From positions 1 to 37,392 of the forward strand of contig JAGGUP010000170.1 of the NCBI GenBank assembly GCA_021158405.1: a stretch of DNA of 37,392 nt, written 5' to 3'. The notes under the pieces are model-generated. The model did not search any database and had not been told where the DNA came from. It saw only the letters and a program-made list of their open reading frames with translations. Positions 19,498 through 26,663 of this stretch are shown here, one piece after another (position 1 is the first letter of the stretch; every line of letters begins with the position of its first letter). The position numbers were made by a program, and so were the translations under genes. This stretch comes from Bacteroidales bacterium (GTDB taxonomy: Bacteria; Bacteroidota; Bacteroidia; Bacteroidales; UBA12170).

Positions 19498-20178
19498 TTA
19501 ACCTTTATCGCTAATTTTTTCCAAAAGGGCTTGATTCAGAATTCGGACTTGTTTTCCATCCACTTGAATGATTTTTTCTTTGGATAAATCGGAAAGAAGT
19601 CGGCTAACCGTTTCCCGACTGGTACAAACAAGGTCGGCAATTTCATTACGCGTTAATGGAAGTTTAAATTCAGTTGATTCATATACTTCGGTCGACAAGT
19701 TCAACAGATGATTAGCTAAGCGGCCATAAATTTGATTCTGTATTAGTTTTACACAGCGATGGAATTGTTCCAATTCATTCCTGCAAAGCTCCGTGATAAT
19801 TTCGAAAGAAAAGTCGGGATTTATTTTCAGTAGATTCTTGAAAGTATTGATATCAATGAAACAAGCTGTTGTTGGCTCTATAGCAACTGCTGAATAATGA
19901 TTTACCTTATCCCCCATAGTTGTTGGAAGACCAAGATAACAGGGTGCTTTTTTTAGACGTAGAATCTGCGTCTGATGCGGACCTTCAATCAGTAATTTTA
20001 CCAAGCCTTTTTGAAGATATATAATATTGGAAGAAAGCGCATTCTCTTTAAAAATAGTATCGCCTTTCCGAAAAACTACTTCTGCACAACTATTTCCCAT
20101 CTGCTTCAATTCCGGGTCGCTTAAATTTTTGGCAGCTTTTGATTTAAATAAGCATAAGGAGCAATTTTTATTTTCCAT
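19498..20178 (-). CDS. Cysteine-rich Crp/Fnr-family transcriptional regulator
   Basis: This 226-residue protein has a cyclic-nucleotide-binding-like sensor domain (about 25-140), a dimer helix and a winged helix. The recognition helix TSRETVSRLL (186-195) carries Arg188, Glu189 and Arg193 at the positions of CRP Arg180, Glu181 and Arg185, plus Ser192 as in FNR, so it is predicted to read TGTGA half-sites. It has eight cysteines: C6, C9, C31, C80, C106, C132, C142 and C185. C6-x2-C9 resembles the N-terminal pair of FNR, and C106 in TTACFID aligns with FNR C122, but the remaining FNR ligand is not in its usual place. It may sense redox state through an altered iron-sulfur cluster or thiol/persulfide chemistry. 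It is divergent from the DsrE-TusA-Qmo-like operon and shares an operator with it. Confidence 0.85.
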   Translation of the reverse strand: MENKNCSLCLFKSKAAKNLSDPELKQMGNSCAEVVFRKGDTIFKENALSSNIIYLQKGLVKLLIEGPHQTQILRLKKAPCYLGLPTTMGDKVNHYSAVAIEPTTACFIDINTFKNLLKINPDFSFEIITELCRNELEQFHRCVKLIQNQIYGRLANHLLNLSTEVYESTEFKLPLTRNEIADLVCTSRETVSRLLSDLSKEKIIQVDGKQVRILNQALLEKISDKG

Positions 20179-20204
20179 TTCCTCTCAAATTAATCTATCC
20201 TTCA

Positions 20205-20231
20205 CTAGAACAGAGGTCAAGTTCTGTCTAG
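20205..20231. repeat. Small bulged hairpin in the regulator leader
   Basis: CTAGA at 20205-20209 pairs with TCTAG at 20227-20231, and CAG with CTG inside, leaving a one-base bulge and a 10-nt loop. It would lie in the 5' leader of the Crp/Fnr gene. Its significance is uncertain. Confidence 0.3.
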
Positions 20232-20245
20232 CAATTTTTCAATAA

Positions 20246-20253
20246 CAAAAGTA
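20246..20253 (-). promoter_or_regulatory. Putative -7 box of the Crp/Fnr regulator gene
   Basis: The minus strand reads TACTTTTG, an exact TAnnTTTG match, 67 bases upstream of the ATG at 20178. The TGTGA dyad at 20257-20282 begins 4 bases upstream and covers the -33 region, so binding there would be expected to repress this promoter. Confidence 0.55.
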
Positions 20254-20256
20254 AAA

Positions 20257-20282
20257 AATAATGTGATGTATATCACATTATT
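20257..20282. promoter_or_regulatory. Crp/Fnr-type operator between divergent promoters
   Basis: There is a perfect dyad of two 11-bp arms (AATAATGTGAT at 20257-20267 and its complement at 20272-20282) around GTAT. The core at 20262-20277 is TGTGATGTATATCACA, an exact TGTGA-N6-TCACA site as bound by CRP. Its centre (20269.5) lies about 75 bases upstream of the predicted start of the DsrE operon, a usual distance for activation. It overlaps the -33 region of the regulator gene. It fits the CRP-like recognition helix of the adjacent regulator. Confidence 0.8.
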
Positions 20283-20311
20283 CCGAAAGCAAACTCACAG
20301 TCATTTTCTTG

Positions 20312-20339
20312 TTGGACTAAAGTTAGCATAGTACTTTTG
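20312..20339 (+). promoter_or_regulatory. Promoter of the DsrE-TusA-Qmo-like operon
   Basis: A TTG at 20312-20314 and TACTTTTG at 20332-20339 (exact TAnnTTTG) are 17 bases apart, a normal -33/-7 layout for Bacteroidota. Transcription would start near 20345 and give a leader of about 38 bases. An AAGGAG Shine-Dalgarno sequence at 20369-20374 lies 8 bases before the ATG, stronger than at most genes of this window. Confidence 0.6.
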
Positions 20340-20382
20340 TCGTGTTAAATAAATAACAATAATCTAAAAAGGAGAAAAGAAA

Positions 20383-20802
20383 ATGGCAAACAAAAAATTA
20401 ACATTAGCACTTTATACCGGTAGCGTTGACAAATTAACGGCTGCTGGTGTTATTCTTGGTGGAGCTGCTGCTGAGGATATGGACGTTGAAATCTATGTTT
20501 TATTACAGGCTGCCTTTGCTTTTAAGAAAGAAAATGCAATGACTAACGAACGTGTTGCAGAGATCACCGATAAACAGGATGAGTTCTTGGCTTCGTTAAA
20601 TCGTTTAAATACACCCCATTGGACAGAAGCTTTTAAAACAGCTAAAGAAATGACCAATGTAAAAGTACATATTTGTGGTTTTGCTGGTAAAGTATGGAAC
20701 GGCTATAAACTGGATGATTTTATCGATTTAGCCGATGATATCTGTGGAATTGGTGAATACATTACTTCAGCAGAAGAAGCAGATGTGAATCTCTTCATCT
20801 AA
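20383..20802 (+). CDS. DsrE-family sulfur-carrier-like protein
   Basis: This 139-residue cytoplasmic protein has the DsrE/DsrF-like fold (TLALYTGSVDKLTAAGVILG at the N terminus), a family that binds and relays sulfane sulfur on cysteine. It has only two cysteines, Cys98 (VHICGFAG) and Cys121 (DDICGIGEY), and either could carry a persulfide. It is first in an operon with a DsrE2-like protein, TusA and a Qmo/Hdr-like complex. Other DsrE proteins pass sulfur to or from TusA, which suits this context. There is no signal peptide. The exact subfamily is not clear, and sulfur transfer is inferred from family and neighbours. Confidence 0.8.
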   Translation: MANKKLTLALYTGSVDKLTAAGVILGGAAAEDMDVEIYVLLQAAFAFKKENAMTNERVAEITDKQDEFLASLNRLNTPHWTEAFKTAKEMTNVKVHICGFAGKVWNGYKLDDFIDLADDICGIGEYITSAEEADVNLFI

Positions 20803-20823
20803 ATTGGTTTAAAAAAGTTTATT

Positions 20824-21369
20824 ATGTCTAAAGAAATTGAAGTAAGAGTTGAAGAGCTGGAGAAAAAAATTACGCAGCTTCAAAGTCAAAGAAAAGATCA
20901 GCTTTCAATGGTTGTTTTCTCTGGTGATCTCGATAAAATGTTGGCCTCATTAGTTATTGCCGTTGGAGCAGCTGCTATGGACACAGAGGTTAAAATGTTT
21001 TTCACTTTTTGGGGTATTAGCGCTTTACGCGATAAGAACAAAAAGGTCAAAGGGAAAGACATGAAATCCAAAATGTTTGGTGCTATGCTTCCTCATGGGA
21101 TTAGTCAGCTGAAATTATCAAAAATGAATATGGAAGGTCTTGGAAAAGACATGATAAAAGGGATTATGAAGCAAAAAAATATAGCTTCTCCCGAAGAAAT
21201 GCTAGCCACTGCAGCCGAACTTGGAATTCATATCGATATTTGTGAAATGTCCATGGATCTCATGGGTTTTAAAAAGGAAGAAATGATCGATTACCCAAAT
21301 CTGGGTTACTGTGGTGTTGCTACCTTTTTAGCCGATGCAGGCGAAAGTAGTATTCAGCTTTTCATTTAA
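20824..21369 (+). CDS. DsrE2-like sulfur-transfer protein
   Basis: This 181-residue member of the DsrE/F/DrsH group resembles DsrE2, a partner of TusA in sulfur-oxidising bacteria. A charged helix likely to form a coiled coil (about 3-24) precedes the fold. Family features are LSMVVFSGDLDKMLA, MFFTFWGISALR, LSKMNMEGLGKDM and the cysteine segment IDICEMSMDLMG with Cys140. A second cysteine, Cys163 (LGYCGVATFL), lies near the C terminus. Hydrophobic stretches occur around residues 38-52 and 58-68, as is common in DsrE2, so membrane contact is possible. It lies 21 bases after the first DsrE gene. Confidence 0.85.
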   Translation: MSKEIEVRVEELEKKITQLQSQRKDQLSMVVFSGDLDKMLASLVIAVGAAAMDTEVKMFFTFWGISALRDKNKKVKGKDMKSKMFGAMLPHGISQLKLSKMNMEGLGKDMIKGIMKQKNIASPEEMLATAAELGIHIDICEMSMDLMGFKKEEMIDYPNLGYCGVATFLADAGESSIQLFI

Positions 21370-21406
21370 AAAAGTAAAATTATTAATAGATTTAAAATAG
21401 AAGATT

Positions 21407-21655
21407 ATGACAGCAGAAGAATTAGTACAAGTAAAAGTAGATAAATCGGTAGATGCTCGTGGAACATCTTGCCCAGGCCCATTATTGGCAGCAAAAAAAG
21501 CCATCGGTCAGATTGAAAAAGGACAAATAATGGAAGTGCTTTCAGCAGATGAAGGGACAAGACGCGATATTCCTAAATGGTGTACCAAAAAAGGTTTTGA
21601 ATACCTGGGAACCATTGAAGATTCAGGTTATTATAAAATTATTTTAAGAAAATAA
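21407..21655 (+). CDS. tusA: TusA-family sulfur carrier protein
   Basis: This 82-residue protein carries the TusA signature CPGPLL with the sulfur-binding Cys22 in ARGTSCPGPL. TusA proteins hold a persulfide and hand it to tRNA thiolation, molybdenum-cofactor or dissimilatory sulfur enzymes. Its place inside this operon points to the dissimilatory or redox role. A second cysteine, Cys59, is present near the middle. It lies 37 bases after the DsrE2-like gene and 2 bases before the MvhD-like gene. Confidence 0.9.
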   Translation: MTAEELVQVKVDKSVDARGTSCPGPLLAAKKAIGQIEKGQIMEVLSADEGTRRDIPKWCTKKGFEYLGTIEDSGYYKIILRK

Positions 21656-21657
21656 TT

Positions 21658-22065
21658 ATGGCAGGTGGAAAAGTAAATAATAGCCCAAAGATTTTAGTTT
21701 TTTCTACAGAAAAAATCTCGGATCCGGCTATTGACATGGCGGGATTGTTAAAATTACATTATCCGCCTACGGTTTACACTATCCCAATTCCTTGCTCAAG
21801 TGCGGTTAAACCCCGCTGGATCATGCATGCACTTGAGCAAGGCTTTGATGGCGTTTTTATTGCAGCCGATGGTACAGATTGTCCCTATGGCGAGTCTTGT
21901 ACGACAAAGACGGGTGAATTGATGCGGATAACTCAAGAAATGCTCAAAGACAAAGGAATAGATCCGGCACGTTTGAAAATGGCGGCCATTTGTTCCGTAT
22001 GCAGCGAAGCTTTTGTGAAACATGTAAAGAGTTTTTCAGAATATTTAGGTAAATCCTCAAATTAA
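21658..22065 (+). CDS. MvhD/FlpD-like iron-sulfur electron-transfer protein
   Basis: This 135-residue protein resembles the small iron-sulfur subunit (MvhD, FlpD) that feeds electrons into HdrA in methanogens and bacteria. Five cysteines are present: C46 (IPCSSAVKPRWIM), C75, C81 (DCPYGESC), C112 and C115 (ICSVC). The run HALEQGFDGVFIAADGTDC matches the family's pattern before its cluster cysteine. In Desulfovibrio QmoB this domain is fused to the C terminus. Here it is a separate gene just upstream of the two HdrA-like subunits, with 2-base gaps on both sides. It probably docks on the QmoB-like protein. Confidence 0.8.
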   Translation: MAGGKVNNSPKILVFSTEKISDPAIDMAGLLKLHYPPTVYTIPIPCSSAVKPRWIMHALEQGFDGVFIAADGTDCPYGESCTTKTGELMRITQEMLKDKGIDPARLKMAAICSVCSEAFVKHVKSFSEYLGKSSN

Positions 22066-22067
22066 TT

Positions 22068-23378
22068 ATGATGCAGGAAAATATTAAAACACTGGAATAC
22101 GATGTATTGGTTGTTGGTGGTGGAATCGCTGGCGGTGAGTCAGCTTTGAACCTTGCAAACCTCGGTTATAAAGTATTGCTGGTAGAGAAAGAACTGTCTA
22201 TTGGCGGCAAAATGATTTTATTAAGCAAAGTATTTCCCACATTGGATTGCGCGGCTTGTATTACAACGCCTAAAGTATCTGAAATCGCTCGGCACCCAAA
22301 TATTACCGTGTTTACCGGTGCTGAACCATTGAAAATAAGTAAAAAAGGTGAGCATAAATTTGATGCCCTTGTCTTGCAAAAGCCACGTTATGTTGATGTG
22401 GATGCTTGTACCGGTTGTCAACTTTGCGAAGAGGCTTGTCCAGTCAGCGTTTCCGACGAATATCAATATGGATTAGTTGGGCGGAAAGCAGCTTATATCC
22501 CTTTCAGCATTGCTAGTCCGCGTGCTGCTGCTATCGATATTGAAAGTTGTATTTTATGTGGTGCCTGTGAAAAGGTTTGTCCGCCTAATTGTATCGATTT
22601 TACACAAACTGAAATAAAATATTTGGTAAAAATAAAGTCTGTAATTACGGCGACAGGGTTTAAATTGTTTGATCCTTTAAAAATTCCGCGTTATGGTTAC
22701 GAAAAATATAAAAATGTAATTACTTCCATGCAGATGGAACGTGAATTGGCACCTACTCGTCCATTTAATACGGTGTTGAGGCCCGGCGATGGTAAGATGC
22801 CTGATAATATTGCCTATGTTTTATGTACAGGATCACGCGATAAATCAGTCGGAAACCCAATCTGTTCTCAGATTTGTTGTATGTATTCCATTAAACAAGC
22901 GCAACTTCTTATGGGTGCTCTACCCATGGCTGATGTAACCATCTATTACCTTCATATCCGTGCTTTTGGAAAAGGATTCAATGAGTTTTATGGCCAGGCT
23001 CAAGATATGGGTGTTGAGTTTATGAAAGGCAAAGTAGGCAAGATTACCGAAAAAGAAAATGGGAATCTTATTTTGCGCTACGAAGATATAGAAGCTGGTG
23101 TAGTAAAAGAAGCTGAACACGATATGGTTGTCTTGTCTGTTGGCATATTGCCGAATCTGGGTATGGAAGAAGTTTTTGATAATGAAAGACTAAAATTGGA
23201 TCCTTTCAATTTTATTGATCAGGCGGATATTTTGGCTAGTCCGGCCAAGACAAGCATTGAAGGAGTTTTTGTTTCTGGTACGGCATCGGGTCCTATGGAT
23301 ATCCCTGATTCCATTTTATCAGGTGGAGCCGCTTCGGCTGAAGCTACAAGTTATTTAAGGAAGGAGAATACAATATGA
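22068..23378 (+). CDS. QmoA/HdrA-like flavin and iron-sulfur subunit
   Basis: This 436-residue protein resembles QmoA and the core of HdrA. The FAD loop is VVGGGIAGGESA (15-26). The HdrA-type cysteine pair FPTLDCAACITTPK (C61, C64) is present. Two 4Fe-4S ferredoxin motifs follow at C114-C117-C120-C124 and C161-C164-C167-C171, inserted into the flavoprotein fold. The segment around 253-271 (LCTGSRD, then CSQICCMYS) is the HdrA/QmoA signature. A second flavoprotein motif (VFVSGTASGPMDIPDSI) closes the C terminus. It lacks the N-terminal cysteine domain of full HdrA. Its stop overlaps the next start (ATGA). It is likely a soluble electron-transfer subunit bound to the membrane subunit below. Confidence 0.88.
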   Translation: MMQENIKTLEYDVLVVGGGIAGGESALNLANLGYKVLLVEKELSIGGKMILLSKVFPTLDCAACITTPKVSEIARHPNITVFTGAEPLKISKKGEHKFDALVLQKPRYVDVDACTGCQLCEEACPVSVSDEYQYGLVGRKAAYIPFSIASPRAAAIDIESCILCGACEKVCPPNCIDFTQTEIKYLVKIKSVITATGFKLFDPLKIPRYGYEKYKNVITSMQMERELAPTRPFNTVLRPGDGKMPDNIAYVLCTGSRDKSVGNPICSQICCMYSIKQAQLLMGALPMADVTIYYLHIRAFGKGFNEFYGQAQDMGVEFMKGKVGKITEKENGNLILRYEDIEAGVVKEAEHDMVVLSVGILPNLGMEEVFDNERLKLDPFNFIDQADILASPAKTSIEGVFVSGTASGPMDIPDSILSGGAASAEATSYLRKENTI

Positions 23379-25309
23379 AAAATAAAATAGGCGTATACGT
23401 TTGCCATTGTGGTGGTAATATCTCCGACTATGTTGATGTGGAAAAAGTCAGAAAAGCCGTAGAGAATGATGAAGGCGTTTATTTAGCCAAAACAACCATG
23501 TTTGCTTGTGCCGATTCAAATCAGAAAGAAATGGTTGATGATATTAAAGACCAAGGTCTCGACGGAGTTGTTGTTGCTTCTTGTTCTCCTAAATTACACC
23601 TCTTAACTTTTAGAGCCGTTACTGAAAGAGCGGGTTTGAATAAATATAATTATGTGCATGCCAATATTCGTGAACAAGTTTCATGGGCACATTCTGATGA
23701 TAAATTGGGAGCTACAGAAAAAGCCATTAAAATTGTAAAAGCAACTATTGCCAAAGTTCGAAATTCGGAGGCTTTGGAACCAATTAAAGTGAAATCGATT
23801 AAGGCTGTAGCCGTTATTGGAGCGGGAGTAGCCGGAATGAGAGCTGCTATTGAATTGGCCGAAGCCGGTTCGGAAGTTTTTCTAATCGAAAGAGAGTTTT
23901 TTGTTGGCGGACGTGTTGCACAATGGGACAATCTGTTTGTGAGCGAAGAAACCGGAAAAGAGCTGGTAACGCGTCTTTACGATGAAGTGATGAGACACCG
24001 ACATGTGACTTTATTCACCGGAGCCGAAGTGATTGAAAACAGTGGAAATGTAGGAAATTTCAAGTTGAAAGTAAAGATAACACCCCGTCATTTTAAGCTT
24101 TCATGTGCCCAAGGTGAACTTCAAAAAGCAATAGATGTTTGCCCGGTTGTGGTTCCCGATGAGTTCAATTTTAATATCACAACACGCAAAGCGATTTATC
24201 ACAATTATCCTAGTGAGTATCCGCAATTACCTGCTGTCGATATGAAAAATTGCACCCGTTGTGGCGAATGTGAGAAGGTATGTAATGGGGTTGATTTTAG
24301 TCAACAAACCGAATATTTGAATATCAATGTTGGTTCCGTCTTACTAGCAACAGGCTTTGATCCTTATGAACCAAAGAAAGGAGAATTTGGCTATGGCGAA
24401 ATAAATAATGTAGTCACCTTGCAACAGTTCAAAAGGATAGTTCATTATTGTGACGATAAGTTAATGTATAATGGAAAAGAAGTGAAAAACATTGCTTATA
24501 TCTATTGCGTGGGTAGCCGACAAGTAGATGGAGAAAATAAGTATTGCTCTCGCTATTGTTGCACGGCAACCATACATGCAGCCATTGATGTAAAGAAAAA
24601 ATTCAAGAAAGTACATAATTTTCATTTCAATCGCGGAATTAGAACTTATGGAAAGCAAGAAGTACTCTACGATGAGTCTTCTCGTTTAGGTGATATTTAT
24701 CTTCAATCCTTTGAACATGATCCTCCAAAAGTGGAAAGAGTTGGAGACGAAACTATTGTGAGAATTAAAGATGTCCTAACAAAAGATAAAGAGCTTGAAG
24801 TAGTTGCTGATTTGGTTGTATTGGTCACCGGAATGGTACCACGTAAAGATAATTCCATTGGAAATCTGTTGAAAGTACCAAAAGGTAGAGACAAATTTTT
24901 CAATGAAATTCATATGAAATTACGTCCGGTAGAAACTGTTATTGATGGGGTGACCATTGCAGGTGCTAGTCAAGGGCCAAAGAACATTATGGAATCGATG
25001 AATTCTGCTTTATCGGCGGCAACGAAATCCTTTTCCTTAATCAATTCTGGAGAACTTGCCTTGGAGCCTACGGTGGCTATGGTTGACGAAAATGCTTGCG
25101 ATTATTGTGGTAAATGCGAAGAGGCTTGCCCTTATAGCGCTTTTGAAAAAGTGGAAAAAAGCGGTAAATTTATTGTAAAAGTAAATAGTACTGTGTGTAA
25201 AGGTTGTGGCATGTGTTTACCTGTATGTCCTACCAATGCAATCAATTTGATAGGCTTAACTGACGTGGATATGGAGAACATGATTGATGCTTTAGTTCCT
25301 CAAGTTTAA
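23375..25309 (+). CDS. QmoB/HdrA-like flavin and iron-sulfur subunit
   Basis: This 644-residue HdrA homologue has an N-terminal cysteine domain (VCHCGGNISDY with C10 and C12, plus C45 and C70), the FAD loop VIGAGVAGMRAA (147-158), a ferredoxin motif at C293-C296-C299-C303, the HdrA signature CVGSRQVDG with CSRYCC, and two C-terminal clusters at C575-C578-C581-C585 and C608-C611-C614-C618. After the FAD loop the usual FPTxDCxxC pair is missing and reads VAQWDNLFVSEETGK, so this subunit differs from the QmoA-like one and resembles QmoB. It has no C-terminal MvhD domain, which is encoded separately. The AAGGAG at 23361-23366 and the ATGA overlap support tight coupling. Confidence 0.88.
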   Translation: MKNKIGVYVCHCGGNISDYVDVEKVRKAVENDEGVYLAKTTMFACADSNQKEMVDDIKDQGLDGVVVASCSPKLHLLTFRAVTERAGLNKYNYVHANIREQVSWAHSDDKLGATEKAIKIVKATIAKVRNSEALEPIKVKSIKAVAVIGAGVAGMRAAIELAEAGSEVFLIEREFFVGGRVAQWDNLFVSEETGKELVTRLYDEVMRHRHVTLFTGAEVIENSGNVGNFKLKVKITPRHFKLSCAQGELQKAIDVCPVVVPDEFNFNITTRKAIYHNYPSEYPQLPAVDMKNCTRCGECEKVCNGVDFSQQTEYLNINVGSVLLATGFDPYEPKKGEFGYGEINNVVTLQQFKRIVHYCDDKLMYNGKEVKNIAYIYCVGSRQVDGENKYCSRYCCTATIHAAIDVKKKFKKVHNFHFNRGIRTYGKQEVLYDESSRLGDIYLQSFEHDPPKVERVGDETIVRIKDVLTKDKELEVVADLVVLVTGMVPRKDNSIGNLLKVPKGRDKFFNEIHMKLRPVETVIDGVTIAGASQGPKNIMESMNSALSAATKSFSLINSGELALEPTVAMVDENACDYCGKCEEACPYSAFEKVEKSGKFIVKVNSTVCKGCGMCLPVCPTNAINLIGLTDVDMENMIDALVPQV

Positions 25310-25320
25310 AAATTAGAATT

Positions 25321-25605
25321 ATGGAAGTTGAAAAAGGAAAAACGGCAAAATATCTAAAGGAAAAACGGCCGGTTTCAGAACAAGCAAAAGAAGAGCTGAA
25401 AAAATTTAATAAGAAAAAAAGGGCGCTTCTCACAGCTTTAAAAGATGGAGAAAAAACGGTACCTCAACTCGCAAAAGTGCTTGAGCTGGAAACAAATGAA
25501 GTGATGTACCAGTTGATGAGTTTATTAAAATACGGTTTCGTCGAAACCGGTGAAATAGACGATATGGATGAATATTTTACATATAAAATAAAAAGTAATG
25601 GCTAG
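25321..25605 (+). CDS. Small winged-helix-like protein inside the Qmo-like operon
   Basis: This 94-residue protein starts with a very basic helix-forming stretch (about 1-38) followed by a compact segment that reads as a helix-turn-helix: TVPQLAKVLELETNEVMYQL (46-65), then a short wing around GFVETGEI. The ArsR/MarR-like fold is likely, but it has no cysteine and no obvious ligand site. Its end overlaps the QmoC-like gene by 8 bases. It could regulate the operon or act as a structural or assembly subunit of the complex. No function is assigned. Confidence 0.6.
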   Translation: MEVEKGKTAKYLKEKRPVSEQAKEELKKFNKKKRALLTALKDGEKTVPQLAKVLELETNEVMYQLMSLLKYGFVETGEIDDMDEYFTYKIKSNG

Positions 25606-26650
25606 GATAAATCCTGATTTTACAGAAGAACTAAGAGATTATGGGGCTTTTGACCCTAATGCTTGTTATAATTGTGGAAATTGCACGGCAGTTTGTACAC
25701 TCTCTGATGAAGATAATTCCTTTCCACGAACGATGGTTCGCGTCAGTGTTTTGGGCCTAGAAGATGAAATAAAATCCTCCCTCGATCCTTGGCTTTGCTA
25801 TTATTGTGGAGAATGCAGCACAACCTGCCCCCGAGAAGCAGATCCAGGTGAATTGATGATGTCTTTAAGGCGTTATCTCATCGCTAAATACGATTGGACC
25901 GGATTGTCGGGATTACTCTATAAATCTTTAACAGCCTCCATCATTGCCTTTTTGGGACTGGCTGCTTTAGTCATTTGGTTTGGCTATTCTGAAAGCTTCA
26001 ATTTAGAAGTCATTATGCCACAAGGGCATTTGTTTGAGATGCTTGCCATCGGATCGGTTTTTACTATAATTCTACTTCCAAATATTATACATATGTGGTG
26101 GTTGAGCATGTATAAACCAGGTGTCAAAGCTTCTATAGGTTTGTATTTTAAAGCTTTGGGAGATCTTATCGTCCATATGTTTACTCAAAAAAGAACTTTG
26201 GGATGTGATGATAATCAGTTTCGTTGGTTTGAACATTTTATTCTTGTTTTAGGCTATCTGAGCTTACTCTTTACTACAGTATTTTTAAATTGGTTCGAAA
26301 CGCATAACCTCTTTATAATAATACTTGGCTATGTTGAAAGTGCTATTATTTTTGTGGTTACCTTCGATTTCGTGAAAAGTCGTATTCAAAAGAATAAAGA
26401 AATTAGTAAGCATTCTCAACCCAGCGATTGGTTGTTTGTTATTTGGCTCTTGCTGATGGGTTTAACGGCATTTATTGTCCGTTTATTTATCGATTTGGAC
26501 GTTTTGGAGAATAACAGCTGGATGTATTTTGTACACCTCATCGTTTTGGTACAGTGGTCATTAATTATCGTTCCCTTTGGCAAATGGTCGCATTTCTTAT
26601 ACCGTTCTTTTGCTATGTATTTTCAAAAGATTAAAGAGCTAGCCGTTTAA
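25598..26650 (+). CDS. QmoC-like membrane subunit: ferredoxin domain fused to cytochrome b-type membrane domain
   Basis: This 350-residue protein joins an HdrC-like diferric domain to a membrane anchor, as in QmoC. Two 4Fe-4S motifs lie at C23-C26-C29-C33 and C67-C70-C73-C77 (CYYCGECSTTCP). About six hydrophobic segments follow from around 110 to 330. Histidines near membrane segments (NIIHMWW, RWFEHFILV, YFVHLIVLV, KWSHFLY) are candidate heme b ligands, as in the cytochrome b (DsrM/NarI-like) part of QmoC. The protein would exchange electrons with menaquinone. It has no CCG domain, so it is not HdrB or a heterodisulfide reductase. It is the last gene before the terminator. Confidence 0.85.
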   Translation: MARINPDFTEELRDYGAFDPNACYNCGNCTAVCTLSDEDNSFPRTMVRVSVLGLEDEIKSSLDPWLCYYCGECSTTCPREADPGELMMSLRRYLIAKYDWTGLSGLLYKSLTASIIAFLGLAALVIWFGYSESFNLEVIMPQGHLFEMLAIGSVFTIILLPNIIHMWWLSMYKPGVKASIGLYFKALGDLIVHMFTQKRTLGCDDNQFRWFEHFILVLGYLSLLFTTVFLNWFETHNLFIIILGYVESAIIFVVTFDFVKSRIQKNKEISKHSQPSDWLFVIWLLLMGLTAFIVRLFIDLDVLENNSWMYFVHLIVLVQWSLIIVPFGKWSHFLYRSFAMYFQKIKELAV

Positions 26651-26663
26651 ATATTAGATTTTT

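Noticed and set aside
20383-26650. Classical sHdr (sulfur-oxidising heterodisulfide-reductase-like) pathway
   Set aside because: No HdrB with CCG domains and no lipoate-binding protein. The membrane subunit is QmoC-like.
20383-26650. Dissimilatory sulfate reduction cluster
   Set aside because: No sat, aprAB, dsrAB or dsrMKJOP in the window, despite DsrE-like names.
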